64,000 nucleotides of DNA, from contig JAQFVV010006829.1 of assembly GCA_028023455.1 (NCBI GenBank), positions 1 to 64,000 on the forward strand. Direction: 5' to 3'. Each line of letters opens with the position of its first letter. Within the stretch, counting starts at the first letter, position 1. Positions 36,821 to 48,090 of this stretch are shown in pieces. The position numbers were made by a program, and so were the translations under genes. The notes beneath the pieces were generated by a model. That model was not told the DNA's origin. It searched no databases and saw only the letters and a list, made by a program, of their open reading frames with translations. This DNA is from Epiperipatus broadwayi (Eukaryota > Onychophora > Udeonychophora > Euonychophora > Peripatidae).

Positions 36821-37215
36821 CTGTCCATCAGTTCCGATAATTCCTCCACAATCATTAACTAATTCAGACATATCATAAAAAGATATAAATTCCCACATAC
36901 ACGCTTCTAAATCTAAGTTTCGGTAAAACCGTAAAGTTGGTTCAGAACGCATTTCGGCACTGTATTGATATGGTTCTACTTCACCGATGATATTTGGATT
37001 TTTAGGAGCCTCTGTAATAAACCCATGTTTTGTTCGTATTTCATCATGATCGAGCAGATTTGAGCATCTATGATTCCCGACTCTACTTCCATCAGGACTA
37101 AGGCTGAGTTCGAAGTTGGATAACTGACGAGTAGAAATTACTGGAAGCATGCCATCACGGTGAGGAATAGTGATAGAAAGCCTAATCATATTTGGATGAT
37201 CTGAATCATCTGGAC
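36821..37215 (-). CDS. FREM2: FREM2-like exon (largest in window)
   Basis: A 395-nt exon (2 nt plus 131 codons), with acceptor ttttag and donor gtttgt. It encodes [87 protein letters not shown], then [21 protein letters not shown]. The blocks IPHxDGMLPVxST, [17 protein letters not shown], LRFYRNLxLEACxWEF and YDMSEL-x-x-DCGGxIGTDGQ are strongly conserved in FRAS1/FREM2 proteins. Three cysteines (HRC, EAC, NDC) fall in these blocks. This exon alone is enough to recognise the family. Confidence 0.96.
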
Positions 37216-37940
37216 CTAAAAAATATGTAAATTGTTTTTTTTATATCTATCTCCCTTTTTAAAATTTAACATGTTATTTTTAAAATAGTTTTTTTAAATT
37301 GACAGATTATTTATTTATTAAATGAAAAGATACATTTTTAAAACCAAATTTTAGTACACTTAAGAAAAGTTTTTCTTTCACATAATTAAAAAAAATTGTT
37401 TGTTGAAAGAAAGTGTAATTTTGAATAAACATTAATATAAAATAAAAAAATCACGTAAACACACATCAAATGAAAAATCATGTGACATAAACTAAAAGTG
37501 ATAAACTGAACTCTGATCAAGAACTTTAGTTCGTGAATCCAGAAAGCTTTTACTACACTAAAGTATATAGGTATATACATCAGTAGTGATCCTTTAAATA
37601 GTATAACATAAATATTAATATTTTAGCTAAAATTAAAAATAGTTTTGGATTTTTTTTCCGCATTATTTTTAAATTAAACTTTTATACATAAATAAAATGT
37701 ATACAAATTTAATTTACAAATACTATATGTTTCACTTAGCACATTTCAAACAGCAATCTTTAATAAATATAGAAATCATTCTTAATTCATGGCTTTTGTT
37801 TGGTGTGATATAATGAGGCTTTGATCTCTTGGCTTAAAGTCATTTTTTGTGGCTATCTGTAGCATTCATTTGACAGTAAAGGTAAATTATAATATATATA
37901 TATTATGTGCTGGATGAAAGATTTTAATTTCGTCTATCAA
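37216..37940. other. Intron, A+T-rich
   Basis: Nothing supportable recognised. Confidence 0.4.
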
Positions 37941-39790
37941 TCTATCCTGATACAGAGTGTGCCACCAGACCACTACGTGTCTGGAAAATTTATTTACTGT
38001 GATCAGAATAGATGATGATGATGGTTTGCACCGACTAGACTCAGGGAGAAACAAGAGATCTTAAATTGTTTAGACAATTGAGACAAAAGCACAAAGACAA
38101 ACATCAGCCAAATTAAGTTTAAACATATTTAATAAAATTTTATTCAGAGAAGAATAACTTATAAGAAAAGTTTATAAGTTAACAAATAGGATTAGCTCAG
38201 GTGTGTACCAGAAAGACTAAATGCAATGCTCTGGCAGATCTACTGATTCTCTAATAAACAGATTAAAAAGGGAGGAAGCAAATTTCATTCAGCAGAGGAT
38301 TCACTCAAACATTGGTTCTCACTTTCAGATATTTAAACAATACGCTCTTGAAATAGATCAAAGAAACCAATGCCAACGAGCTTTTCGAGGTCCGAAAAAT
38401 ATAACGGGCCCACGAATGTCATATGTCGGTATTAGCTGCACCTATTATTACATTTAAAATAAAGGTGATTGATCTACCCCAAGAACAACCGAAAAACATG
38501 ACTGAAAATGAAAGGAAAACAATTAATTCTGGCGAATCCCAGCCAAACGATTCGTGAAAATTACTCTAAAATTAATAATTAAAGATCTCAATAAGAGAAA
38601 AGTAAATCATTAGAAAACCAGTTACATTTGCCCCAGCAATTAAAGAAAATAAACTTACAAACAAATTCTGAGTACAAGCTCTGATAAATTTAAAGCACAC
38701 GTAATACATACAAAAATAAATCTATCGGAGAGTGCACATGAGTACGAAAATATTAGAAGTTTTAAATACTTTAGCAGAACGAAAGTCTCGATGACCTGTA
38801 ATTTAAAAAGGGATAAATATTATCTTCCTGCTGACAACTTATAAAATTACAAAGAAAAACAATTCTAATTTCCACCTTCAGAGATATAAGAAACGAAATC
38901 CCCACCTGCGGAAAATTAGATAATAAAGTCGTCAGCCAAAAGATTTTTGGAGGTTTGTGAAAGCACAACACAGTGTTTACAAATTAATTATTGAATAATA
39001 AAATAATTACAGGTAAGCATTTAAAATATACACGACTGCTAAAGCATTTATAAAAAGCGAGGCATAAAAATATAAAACTCATTTGTCACTCTCCAATAAA
39101 CAAAAATTGAAAGCAAATTTGGGAATCTTTTGGGAATCTTAAAACTAAGATTCCAAAACCCATTAAAAAAATACAAGAAAACACAATAAAGATTAAATAT
39201 GAGCAGAAATATTACTTAATCTTATGAATACAGATTTTTAATTAGACCGAGCGGAGATTTAATGAGAATTAATTTACCCTGGGAAGAATAAAAAAAAAAT
39301 AGTTACCTTTCGGTAAAACAAAGTTCACGTAGAGTGCACACTATTATTCTAGTTCATTTCAAGTTCTTTGACAGTGGCAAGGTAGAGGTAAAGAGATTCC
39401 GGCTTTTTCTAGATGTTTAAGGCATTACTGGAGCGAATTTGGAAATTAGGGATCCATCTTTTCTTAAATTAGCAAGCCATTCTGGTTGTGATAATATGTA
39501 TAGTATTTTTCATCTTGTTGCAAGCAAAAGGATTTAAATAACAACGAATTTCCTTTAAGAATTTAAATGTCCATTGAGATAAACTTTCACTTGAGAAACA
39601 GCTTGTCTAGTTAAGAATAACTAATAATTCCCTCCAAATTTTCGGGGCTATTTATATCTGGCTCCATTTCCCGCGAAACACTTTCCTTGTTGTCCAATTT
39701 CTATGCCTAAGGCAGGGCAAATATTAATCTCCCGCTCAATCTATCTAAGAATTCTACCCAGGGATTATTGAAACGAAAATAACTACATAG
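37941..39790. other. Less A+T-biased intronic block, possible decayed retroelement
   Basis: Differs in composition from its flanks. The minus strand shows a TATAAATA motif (gagccagatataaatagccc, plus about 39646-39665) followed by leader-like sequence, reminiscent of a promoter in an LTR or other element. A plus-strand frame of 78 codons (38221-38457) matches nothing I know. No paired LTRs found. Confidence 0.3.
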
Positions 39791-41724
39791 AAATCAAATC
39801 TCCGTTTTTAGAATTAATTTACAATAATTAAAATAAAAGCCACAGGAAGGTAATTAGCTAGGTTGCTTGTTTTTTAATTAATTGATTTAAAGTAAAAACA
39901 AGCGGTATATGAAAACTATTTTAAAAATAAATCGATAAACATTGAAATGATCCGTTTTACATATAAATGCGTGTGTATTTTGATACACGTATTCTTTTTT
40001 AAATAATAATAAAATTTAAACATTAAACGTTTAATGAAAATTAAAAGCTTAATAAATTTTTTTGGTAATAACACCATTGAATCGGATTTCAATCCGGTTC
40101 AATAGATTTATTAATTTTTAAAAAAATCTCTAGATATCAACATTGTACAGAGACTAGGAACTGGCAGTTTCTTTGTTCTCAAAGTTTTAAAAATAAAAGT
40201 TGTATATTTTCCATAATTTGTTTACATATTATTTTTGCAAGATATTTGTGAAATATTTATTTTTTGATAAGAATATAATGTTTAGACTCAGATTTCATTT
40301 GAAAATATTTATTTTTAGAAGAATAAAAAAAAAAAATTGTAATAATATAAAGCAGGAACTTGCGATTGGCTGATAAAGGAACTCATCCGTAAACATATTA
40401 ACTGTTATTTTGTAGTTTTTTTTAAAATAATAAACAGAAAATTTATATTTAAAGACATAATTTCCTTGCTTTATGTGAGTTCAATTATGAATTCCAGTTT
40501 ATTACATTTTTAATGTAAAGTTGACATATTATTTTTAAGAATAGTTTTTATTTTTAAACTAATATTTTTAAGAAATAATTTTAAAACTGGGTATATATAA
40601 TGAGGAATAAAGATTTACTTGTTTAAATAAAAAGTTGGAAATATAACCCAAGTGGTTATTAAGATCTGTCAAAAAAAGTGCATAGTCAAAGGATTAATGC
40701 TTTGATCTTTAATAAAGCTATATATATATATAACAAGTATTTCTCTGTTTTCTTTATAGCATCATTAATTGTAATTACTACTATCTGATAGTTATCAAAT
40801 TTAATAATAGAGGTCACTATAATAGAAAAAGGAATGCTCATTTACCATAGTAAGCCGCAGGAAATAAGTAATGAATTTTTGCAAGACTTTTTTGGTTTTT
40901 CTCAACTCCACATCATACTTATCCACCTTTGCAGAAATCCAGACCACTCTTTTTCACTGTGCTTGCATTTCAAGATCAATATTCATTAGTGAGGTAAGCT
41001 ATGGATATCAAACATCCAAATCTGCATACTCCTGTTGACATCTTGATACCATTCCATTATTCAGCTCTCACATAAGGTGGGAATTGGGTTTCTATACACT
41101 TCGAATGCCTTGAAGAAGAGTGAATAATCACTGCACACAAAGATATATACCTTCATTTCAATTACATCAATATCACATCCATCCACTATTGTAGAAAGTC
41201 AGACTATTGTCTTTCATTATGCTTGCTTTTCCTATTCAACTATCTTTATGAAGTGGAATCTCCGTACCTCTAATGGCTTATTCCTTCATCTACACCACTT
41301 AAAGACTGGTTTCTATCCACTTTTAACACTTCATGGAAGATCAAATAACTTTGCACTGCAGAAACATTTTTAAGTTTATCGGATATTACCATGACACACT
41401 TTGCCTAAACTCTATCTGATTGCTTGTATTAATGTCTATATCTGAGGAAAAATGAAATTTAATAATTTTGAACTAAGTGCTAACTGAAAAATACAGCATT
41501 TGTAAATAAATTTTATATGAATAAATAGTGACAACATATAATACTAAAATCTTAAAGAGGATCGAAAAAGGTTAATCCAACTGATGAGGCATATTCTGAT
41601 TGAAATGCATAATGAAATTTAAATATTACACAATGACTTTTCTCTCTCATCTCCAACACTCAAGAAGATAATTAAAGACAGATTTACATGTAATGGAGAA
41701 ATAAGCTAAATTTTTTTATCATAC
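39791..41724. other. Intron, A+T-rich
   Basis: Nothing supportable seen. 40860-41400 is somewhat less A+T-rich and contains loosely similar blocks (ttcatttcaattacatc.., ccactttaagactgg-like), possibly an old duplication. Confidence 0.35.
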
Positions 41725-41889
41725 CTGTGTATCTCATTTTGGCTGTAAAGGGTTCTGCCCCAACTGACCCCTGAAGACGAGGAGCACAAATACCTTCTGT
41801 CACTGAGATAATAATAATTGGACTACCTAACTCTAAACCAGGATCACCTTCTAAATTGACTGCCCGGGCCATGCACTGTACTCGACTTC
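41725..41889 (-). CDS. FREM2: FREM2-like exon
   Basis: A 165-nt exon (2 nt, 54 codons, 1 nt) between an aaag acceptor and a gtatga donor. It encodes [35 protein letters not shown], then [15 protein letters not shown]. The C-x-ARA-xN-x-x-GxxGLEL-x-SPI, (G/L)C-x-PR and VGAEPF-(T/S)AK-(M/L)RYTG blocks are family signatures. The 3' split Gly codon continues directly into PDDSDHPN of the next exon. It sits 1.1 kb from the upstream exon 42995-43202; the intron between holds a long palindromic repeat. Confidence 0.94.
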
Positions 41890-42186
41890 CTTTAAAAAAA
41901 GACAATAACAATACCTAAATTATTCTTTATGGAAATTATTTTGAAATTGAATAAAATAGAGTCATAATAAATAAGACCAAATAAGATTATAAAAAAACAA
42001 ATACTACACTATTTAATACAAAAATATCTTTGTAAATGTTTCTTTGCTGCAAGAAACTTTTTGTATTAAATAATAAGATAACCCTTTGAAAAAGTTACGA
42101 TGATAATTAAAGTCAAATTTCCAAATTATCAATTTTGAATAAATTTTAATATAACATCTACATTCTTGTTTCAATGACAATCTATT

Positions 42187-42615
42187 TAAACATTAAACAT
42201 CACATGATCACCATTCTTTACGCTTACACAAGCTGTTTACACAGGCAAAATTCTCCATACAGCAGCGCCACTCAGTGCAAGCTAGAGTAATCAATGGATG
42301 CAGAAAGGTTTGTACCTAAAATCCCTATCTAGTGTCTACTTATCCAATATTCCTAGACTAGTTTCTAACTTGTGGCTTTCATCAGTAAGAAGCCTAAGAT
42401 CTGAGAGCACTGCACCACTGCAGTGCTCTCATATTCAAGGTTCTTCACTGATGAAGGCCACAAGCTAGAAACTAGTCTGGCGATGTTGGATAAGTAGGCA
42501 GTAGATAGGAATTTTAGGCACAAATCTTCCTGCATCTATTGATTATTCTGGCTTGCACTGAGTGACACTACTGTATGGAGAGTTTTGCCACTATGTGACA
42601 ATCTATTTATTGGTG
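42187..42615. repeat. Palindromic repeat family B, best full copy
   Basis: Two near-complementary arms of roughly 200 bp around a centre near 42415 (gcactgcaccactgcagtgc). Left arm: attaaacatcacatgatcac, gcaaaattctccatacagca, gtgcaagctagagtaatcaa, atccctatctagtgtctact, tgtggctttcatcagtaag. Right arm: actgatgaaggccacaagct, gatgttggataagtaggcag, attgattattctggcttgca, actgtatggagagttttgcc. No coding content; the element could fold into a long hairpin. It lies in the 41890-42994 intron. Confidence 0.85.
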
Positions 42616-42994
42616 ATGTTTTTGAATTTCCATAAATAGATTTATATTACTAATGTTACATATCTGATAAGCTGCAATTTATTAATAGGTTTGCTAAAAT
42701 TATTAGAATTTCATCTAAATAATAAAATATTTGACATTATATATTCTTTTATTTTGGATTTATTTATTTATATTCCATTTCAAAGAATAGATTTATATTA
42801 GCAATATTACATATTTAATAATCTGTAATTTTTTATGAGCTTATTAAAATTATAAAAATTTCATCTAAATAATGAAATATTTGCCATGATATAACTTTTT
42901 TCGGTTTTATTTATTTATATCCATTTTATAATAGTAAAAATAAATTCAACATAACTAAAAGCAGATAATAAATAAGAAAAATTTAAAAGATTAC

Positions 42995-43202
42995 CTGGTC
43001 CAAAGTATATACTATCTAAAGTAATATATTTGGTTTTAGTGAAAAAAGTATTTGATTCAACATCTTTCAGTTCATTGGTTACACCGTCAAGACCACTAGG
43101 CGCTGATACTCTCCAACGAAATTCTGTCAGACTGTCATTAATACCTTCCTTAGTACAAAGAGCTCCCGTCTTTGAATAGTCAGGAAATTTGGGATTACAA
43201 GG
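42995..43202 (-). CDS. FREM2: FREM2-like exon
   Basis: A 208-nt exon of 69 codons plus 1 nt, with acceptor tttacag and donor gtaatc. It encodes PCNPKFPDYSKTGALC, NDSLTEFRWRVSAP, then NTFFTKTKYITLDSIYFGP. The PCNPxxPDY, RW-x-(I/V)SAP and TFFTxTKxIxLDxIYFGxG blocks match the FREM2/FRAS1 segment right after the last Calx-beta domain. NDS is a potential N-glycosylation site. The first and last codons join cleanly with VCIT upstream and G-SRVQC downstream. Confidence 0.94.
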
Positions 43203-44845
43203 CTGTAAAATAAATGAATTATAAATACAAATTAATAATTTTGATAGAGAACTTTTTGGGATCAATTAAATTGTCAATTTTATACTATCTAAGCCAATGC
43301 CTTGAAATTTTAACATTATGAACCTGAGGCAATTCCTTTGTCCATCCACAGAATGGTTGCAATACTATGAAGATTCCAATGTGAATAAAAGCTTGCTAAT
43401 GAAAACTTCTTTATAAGAGTTGGCATAATATTTAAAGAATAATTAACGCTCAGAAAATTTATGATTATATATTTTATTTACAAAATAAAGTATATTATTC
43501 TGCTCTCTTAGTATATCTATTTTGCTCAAATTCATCTTAACCCCCTCAGAAAGTTTTTTTCTCTTGGGGCTATTAATTTTTTTAGTAATTGTTATTTTTA
43601 TTCCCATTTCACTGAACGAATCTCATCCTAATATGGGGTTGATAGGGGCATGTACTACATATAGTGGTAGTATATTAATTTTGCCCTGATTTTAATGTAT
43701 TGGCGCTTCAATGACACCCTTTATTCTAATGGTGTTACCATTCATATCTAACACCTTTAGGTCAGTTTTTTGAATAATGAGTCTTTTCCTACACTTGGAA
43801 CTAACACTATACCAATCGTGAACTGAACTTAAGAGTTTATAAATCTTTTATTTACTATTTTAAAAGAATCAGTTTTTTTTAAATTCTTTAATATATTAAA
43901 CTTATTATACTTTCTCATTAAGTTTATACCTATATATGTATGTGCATTTAACCATATGCATAATCTGCAAAATTTCACAATTATCATCTATGGTCTACTG
44001 AAAACATAACAACCTCTACATTTTAAACTGAAAGTTATATCGGAGTCTACAAAAGTTAGAGACCTTTTTAAAGGCTGCATCAAACTTCTATAAAAATTTA
44101 CTGTCTCTACAGTGAATTAATAGTGGCATATCATTTCTATAAGAGTTATCATAAAGTTTAAATGAGTCAAATATTGCATGAATTCTACAAAGGTTGTTGA
44201 CTCCATTTTAAAATACAAATCATGTAAAACTTCTATAAAGAATTAATCAGTAGAAAGAATCCACGTTAATTATGTATGCCAGAGTTTCCAAATCAAGTGA
44301 GCAAACTTAACTTTAGAATCAAATTAAAATCAGAAAGGAGAACTTTTATAAGATATTTACCCATGCAAGCATTAATATTTAGTAATTTTTTTAAAGCATG
44401 AGTAAGGTATGCAATCATTAGTTTGAATTCTAGAATTACTATTGCCTTAATGTATTCTTTATAAATGTTATCTTTGATAGCAAATACAATAATGGATGGA
44501 TTAATTTTTATAATTGGCATTTTAGAAAGTAATTAAAAAATTATGATAACTGCTTTAATCCTTAGCATTTGGAACACATCAAAACACTGTAATGAAATTA
44601 TTCTTAAGTGTAATATTTATATATAGTTTATTTATATTCATAATCAAATCGTTATAATCAGTTCATATATAGATTATTACTTGTTTTATTAGTGTTTAAA
44701 TATTATTTTATTATTAACTTCATCTTATTTTTTTGTTCTCTTCGGTTCAAAATCTAAATTACATTGATGACATTGTGATTTAATATTTCCACTGATGGAT
44801 TCATTAAACGGGACTTGTAATATACTTGAACTGTTAAATTCATCA
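43203..44845. other. Intron, A+T-rich
   Basis: Nothing supportable recognised. 43980-44260 has several 'cttctataaag'-type near-repeats (about 40-60 bp apart), perhaps an old degenerate tandem repeat. Confidence 0.35.
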
Positions 44846-45625
44846 ATGTGATGTGATGTATTGTGGCTTCTCCTTAAACGAAGTCAAGAATATATCAGCA
44901 ATTATGACCAGATAAACCTGTTAGCCACTTTATTTTCCATTCCCCACTCTAAATTTTCCCATATTCTGCTCCATCCCATTTCCACAAAATAATCTTTGTC
45001 AACCTTTCCCAAACCCAGCATAAAAACCAATAATTCACTTTCTGTATAATCACTTTTTTCATATTTATTCTTCCATAACTTCATTATATGTACCCTTTCT
45101 GTTTTCAAGCATTTACATTCAACTAACAAATACCTAATATTTTCTATTCCTTCCTTACATAATTTACAAAATAAATCACCCATTTTTTTTCCATTTACAT
45201 GTATATTCTCTTGTTGCTAAAGATCCTGTTCGAGCCTTAAACAATAAACTACTTTCCTTACTATTATCATACATTAACTCGCACCTAATGTTCTGTTTAT
45301 TTCTATATATATTTAAATTCTTTTTACTCTCCATACTAGTTCTCCATCTCTCTAACTCCCTATTCTTTATTAATGAATTTATTCTTTTATCCGATTCCTT
45401 ACCACTATAACCCTCAACAATCCTAACACAATCATCCCACTTTTTGTACAAATATACTGATATAAATCCTTTATCCAAATCTTTTGCACACCACATTACC
45501 TTTCTCACCCATCTTGTTGCCTATCCTTTACTCATAACCCAATTAAATATTATTTTGGCTATTTTTTTATTATCCATAAACTGCAATCTACCAAACATTT
45601 TCATTTTACTTTTTGCATTGTTTGC
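44846..45625 (-). mobile_element. LINE family Z, 3' fragment (copy 3)
   Basis: Minus strand: WVRKVMWCAKDLDKGFISV, KWDDCVRIVEGYSGKES, IKNRELERWRTSMESKKNL and SLLFKARTGSLATREYTC (45176-45508). Then, in another frame, the zinc-knuckle part DLFCKLCKEGIENIRYLL and VFMLGLGKVDKDYFVEMGW (44902-45183). It ends with the family's tacatcacatcaca tail at about 44848. C-x2-C-x8-(H/Y)-x4-C has His replaced by Tyr here. Confidence 0.8.
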
Positions 45626-46582
45626 TTGTGGAGCCCTCTATACAAATAAAACTGGTCGTAATAATTATAAAAACTAATTAAAAATTAGCTTGTATCATGG
45701 TTATAGACACAAACCAATGACTTGCCAGAAATTTGATGGCCTTTGGCTAAACTTGATAATGAAAGATTCATATGATTGAGAAATCAAAAGATTCAAAATT
45801 ACACTCATTTCAAGTTCAAACACGGTCTATCCTAATAAAAACTTAAAATCTTTATTTATCATTTTACATTATGCGAACCTTGTGATTTATTTATTTGTAT
45901 GGGCTCAAATGAAGGTGTCTTCTATCCTCATGGTATTCATTTGTTTGCATTTAAAAATGTACTTCAAATTAAAATTCTAATTATTTATATAATTAGTTTT
46001 AAAATTAATATGTATGTTGCCAGACTATAATTTAGCAGCCATAAGTGACTATATATAAATAGCTAGTTAGAGGTCATCTCTAACTCCATGATTTCTTAAA
46101 GACTTTATTTTTAAATAACTATATGTTTCTTTAACTCCTGCAATTTTAGATGGTTGTTCACTAGCACTTCTAATAAGCACCTCGCTGTTCACTCTTTTCT
46201 TGAGTCAGTCTAAATTAGGTTTGAGTGAAGATCTTTTCTACTGCTATAACTGGTCTGCAATAACACTATTAGGTTTCACTAATCTGCTTTTCACTTTAGT
46301 TTTTTTCCTTTTCCATTTTAATCCATTCTACATTCTCCTTCATTAAACGTTTTGCAGGCAAATTATTAATGCTAATTTGCATATTCTTAAATTTTATTAT
46401 AATGCAAATTACAATGTTGTTACTTGTAATTAGTCTAATTCTATTTTCTGCATATAATTGTTTCTAGTATGACTCAATATTGTCTGTATTGACAAGTTTG
46501 TGCACGCACACATGTGTATGTATAACTTTATTAATAAATGTATAACTAGTCAGTACATAAGTGATAATATAAAAATATATAC
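45626..46582. other. Intron, A+T-rich
   Basis: 46050-46560 shares style and short blocks with 54090-54620 (aattttatt, cactagttt, taataaat, gtgcacgcacacatg versus gtgcgtgcacagc), possibly two old copies of one element. Not resolved. Confidence 0.3.
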
Positions 46583-46672
46583 TTTTTTTTTTTTTAGCCG
46601 TGAAGCAAACCTGTTAACCCGGGACAACTGTCTGTAAAGCAGCTGTCACTGACTTCTCAACCACCAATGCTT
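46583..46672 (-). mobile_element. Short tRNA-derived SINE (minus-strand copy)
   Basis: The minus strand reads aagcattggtggttgagaag and, after about 40 nt, gggttaacaggtttgcttca, then a poly(A) tail (plus-strand poly(T) at 46583-46595). Same element as 30819-30915 and 47035-47141, with a more degraded B box. Confidence 0.65.
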
Positions 46673-47034
46673 TAGTCATGTAAATACAATAAAAAGTGAA
46701 AAAGGAAAATCCTTCAACTTCCATAAATAAAAGACTTGGTGGCACTCATATTTAGAAATTGTATTAATGCCAATCTATTCATCAGAACTCTTGCATCCAA
46801 CACCCACTTGGCATTGATATAATTTCTAAACATGAACGCTACCACACCTTTATTTGTGGAAGCTGAAGAAAATTTTATTTTTTACTTTTTAGAATGTTCC
46901 AGTCCAATTTAATACCATTAATGGTACTAATAGAAATTTTTTTTCCTATTTTTTGCTAAAATTGTTTCCAAACTCTAAAAAAAAAAAAGTATTGTCACTT
47001 TAGAATACATAGGTTCTCAAAGTTACAATCAAAT

Positions 47035-47141
47035 TGTCAAGCATTGGTGGTCGAGAGGTCAGCATGGCTGCCTTACAAGCAATTGTCCTGGGTTAGCAGG
47101 TTCACTTCCCATCCGATGCTATGACACATGAGGAAAAAAAA
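47035..47141 (+). mobile_element. Short tRNA-derived SINE with target duplication
   Basis: Reads tgtcaagcattggtggtcga (A-box-like TGGTCGAGAGG), B-box-like aggttcacttccc and then an A-rich tail. It is flanked by agttacaatcaaat (47021-47034) and agttataatcaaat (47142-47155), a 14-bp target duplication with one mismatch. Its opposite-strand copy lies only about 0.4 kb away. Confidence 0.8.
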
Positions 47142-47155
47142 AGTTATAATCAAAT

Positions 47156-47687
47156 CAGAACTTGGGAAGCTGATGAAAATTGAATTACATAATTTCTCAG
47201 ACACACAGACAAAAAAAATTGAATGATTTAAATAAAAGTGAATATATAAAAAAAACCTTTTTTTAAAGGGAAACAAAAAAAAAAAAGTTTAAAGATTATA
47301 TCTGACATTTTCTATTTATTTGTATAAGTTTCCCAATCCTTCAATATGTCACTTAGGACGTTTTTATGAGGGTTAATCTTTCTTTACTTAGATATTCAAT
47401 CTTTCTTAATATATATTATTTCTGATATCATCCTTATGTAAACTGTTAAAACCTGAATATAAACTAAAACAAAACGTTTATTTTTGTCTAAAAAAGATCA
47501 GTAATATTTCTTTTTAGATTTTAAATATTTAAAGTTTTTTTTAAACACCAACTTACTTTTCTAAAACATTTTGGAAATATAAATATAAAAAGTGAAAAAA
47601 GGAATGAAAGATTGTAATTTTATCTTCTAATGTACTTCAAATAAAAATAAAATATATATTTAAAAAAAATTAAATAATAAAACTTAC
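47156..47687. other. Intron, A+T-rich
   Basis: Nothing recognised. Confidence 0.4.
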
Positions 47688-47840
47688 AGTTATACAAACA
47701 ACAGGATATCCCTGTGTTGGATTTGCTTCAGCATTTTCAGCTTGATCATAATCGGCCAACGATACAACAATTGGACGTGAAGGGAAAGTGACGTCAGCAA
47801 CTTTGCCGATTTCTTCGATATAGATGATAGCTTTGTCCAT
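47688..47840 (-). CDS. FREM2: FREM2-like exon, end of a Calx-beta domain
   Basis: A 153-nt exon of 51 codons, phase 0 at both ends, with acceptor attcag and donor gtaagt. It encodes MDKAIIYIEEIGKVADVTF, PSRPIVVSLADYDQAENAE and TQGYPVVCIT. The first nine or so residues complete the last beta strand of a Calx-beta domain (the A-I-I-Y-I-E-E strand). The rest is the linker SxPxVVSLxxYD and GYP-(I/V)-VC-(I/V)T, conserved in FREM2. The methionine at the exon start is not a translation start: the reading frame continues from exon 56757-56887 across an 8.9-kb intron. Confidence 0.93.
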
Positions 47841-47934
47841 CTGAATCGATAAAATCATCAAACATTTATTAATATATATATATATATAATTTATTATTAC
47901 AAAGAAATCAAATCATATGTCACATGACCTAATT

Positions 47935-48090
47935 TAACAAGCTTGTGTTACAAATGTTATATATAGAGCTCGCAAATGCTTGAATATCTTAGCACCTCAC
48001 TGAGGAAGCCAGTAGCAGAAACCGGTCTGGGGTTAGGGATATTCAGCAAAGCTTGTTAAGAGCTTATTTGTGAGCTCTATATATTGTACT
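47935..48090. repeat. Small hairpin-type element
   Basis: Left: caagcttgtgttac..tatatagagctcgcaaatgc with ttgaatat. Right: gggatattcagcaaagcttg with gagctctatata. Its centre, gaggaagccagtagcagaaa ccggtctgg, resembles the centre of family B (actgatgaa..agaaactagtctgg) in style. Confidence 0.55.
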
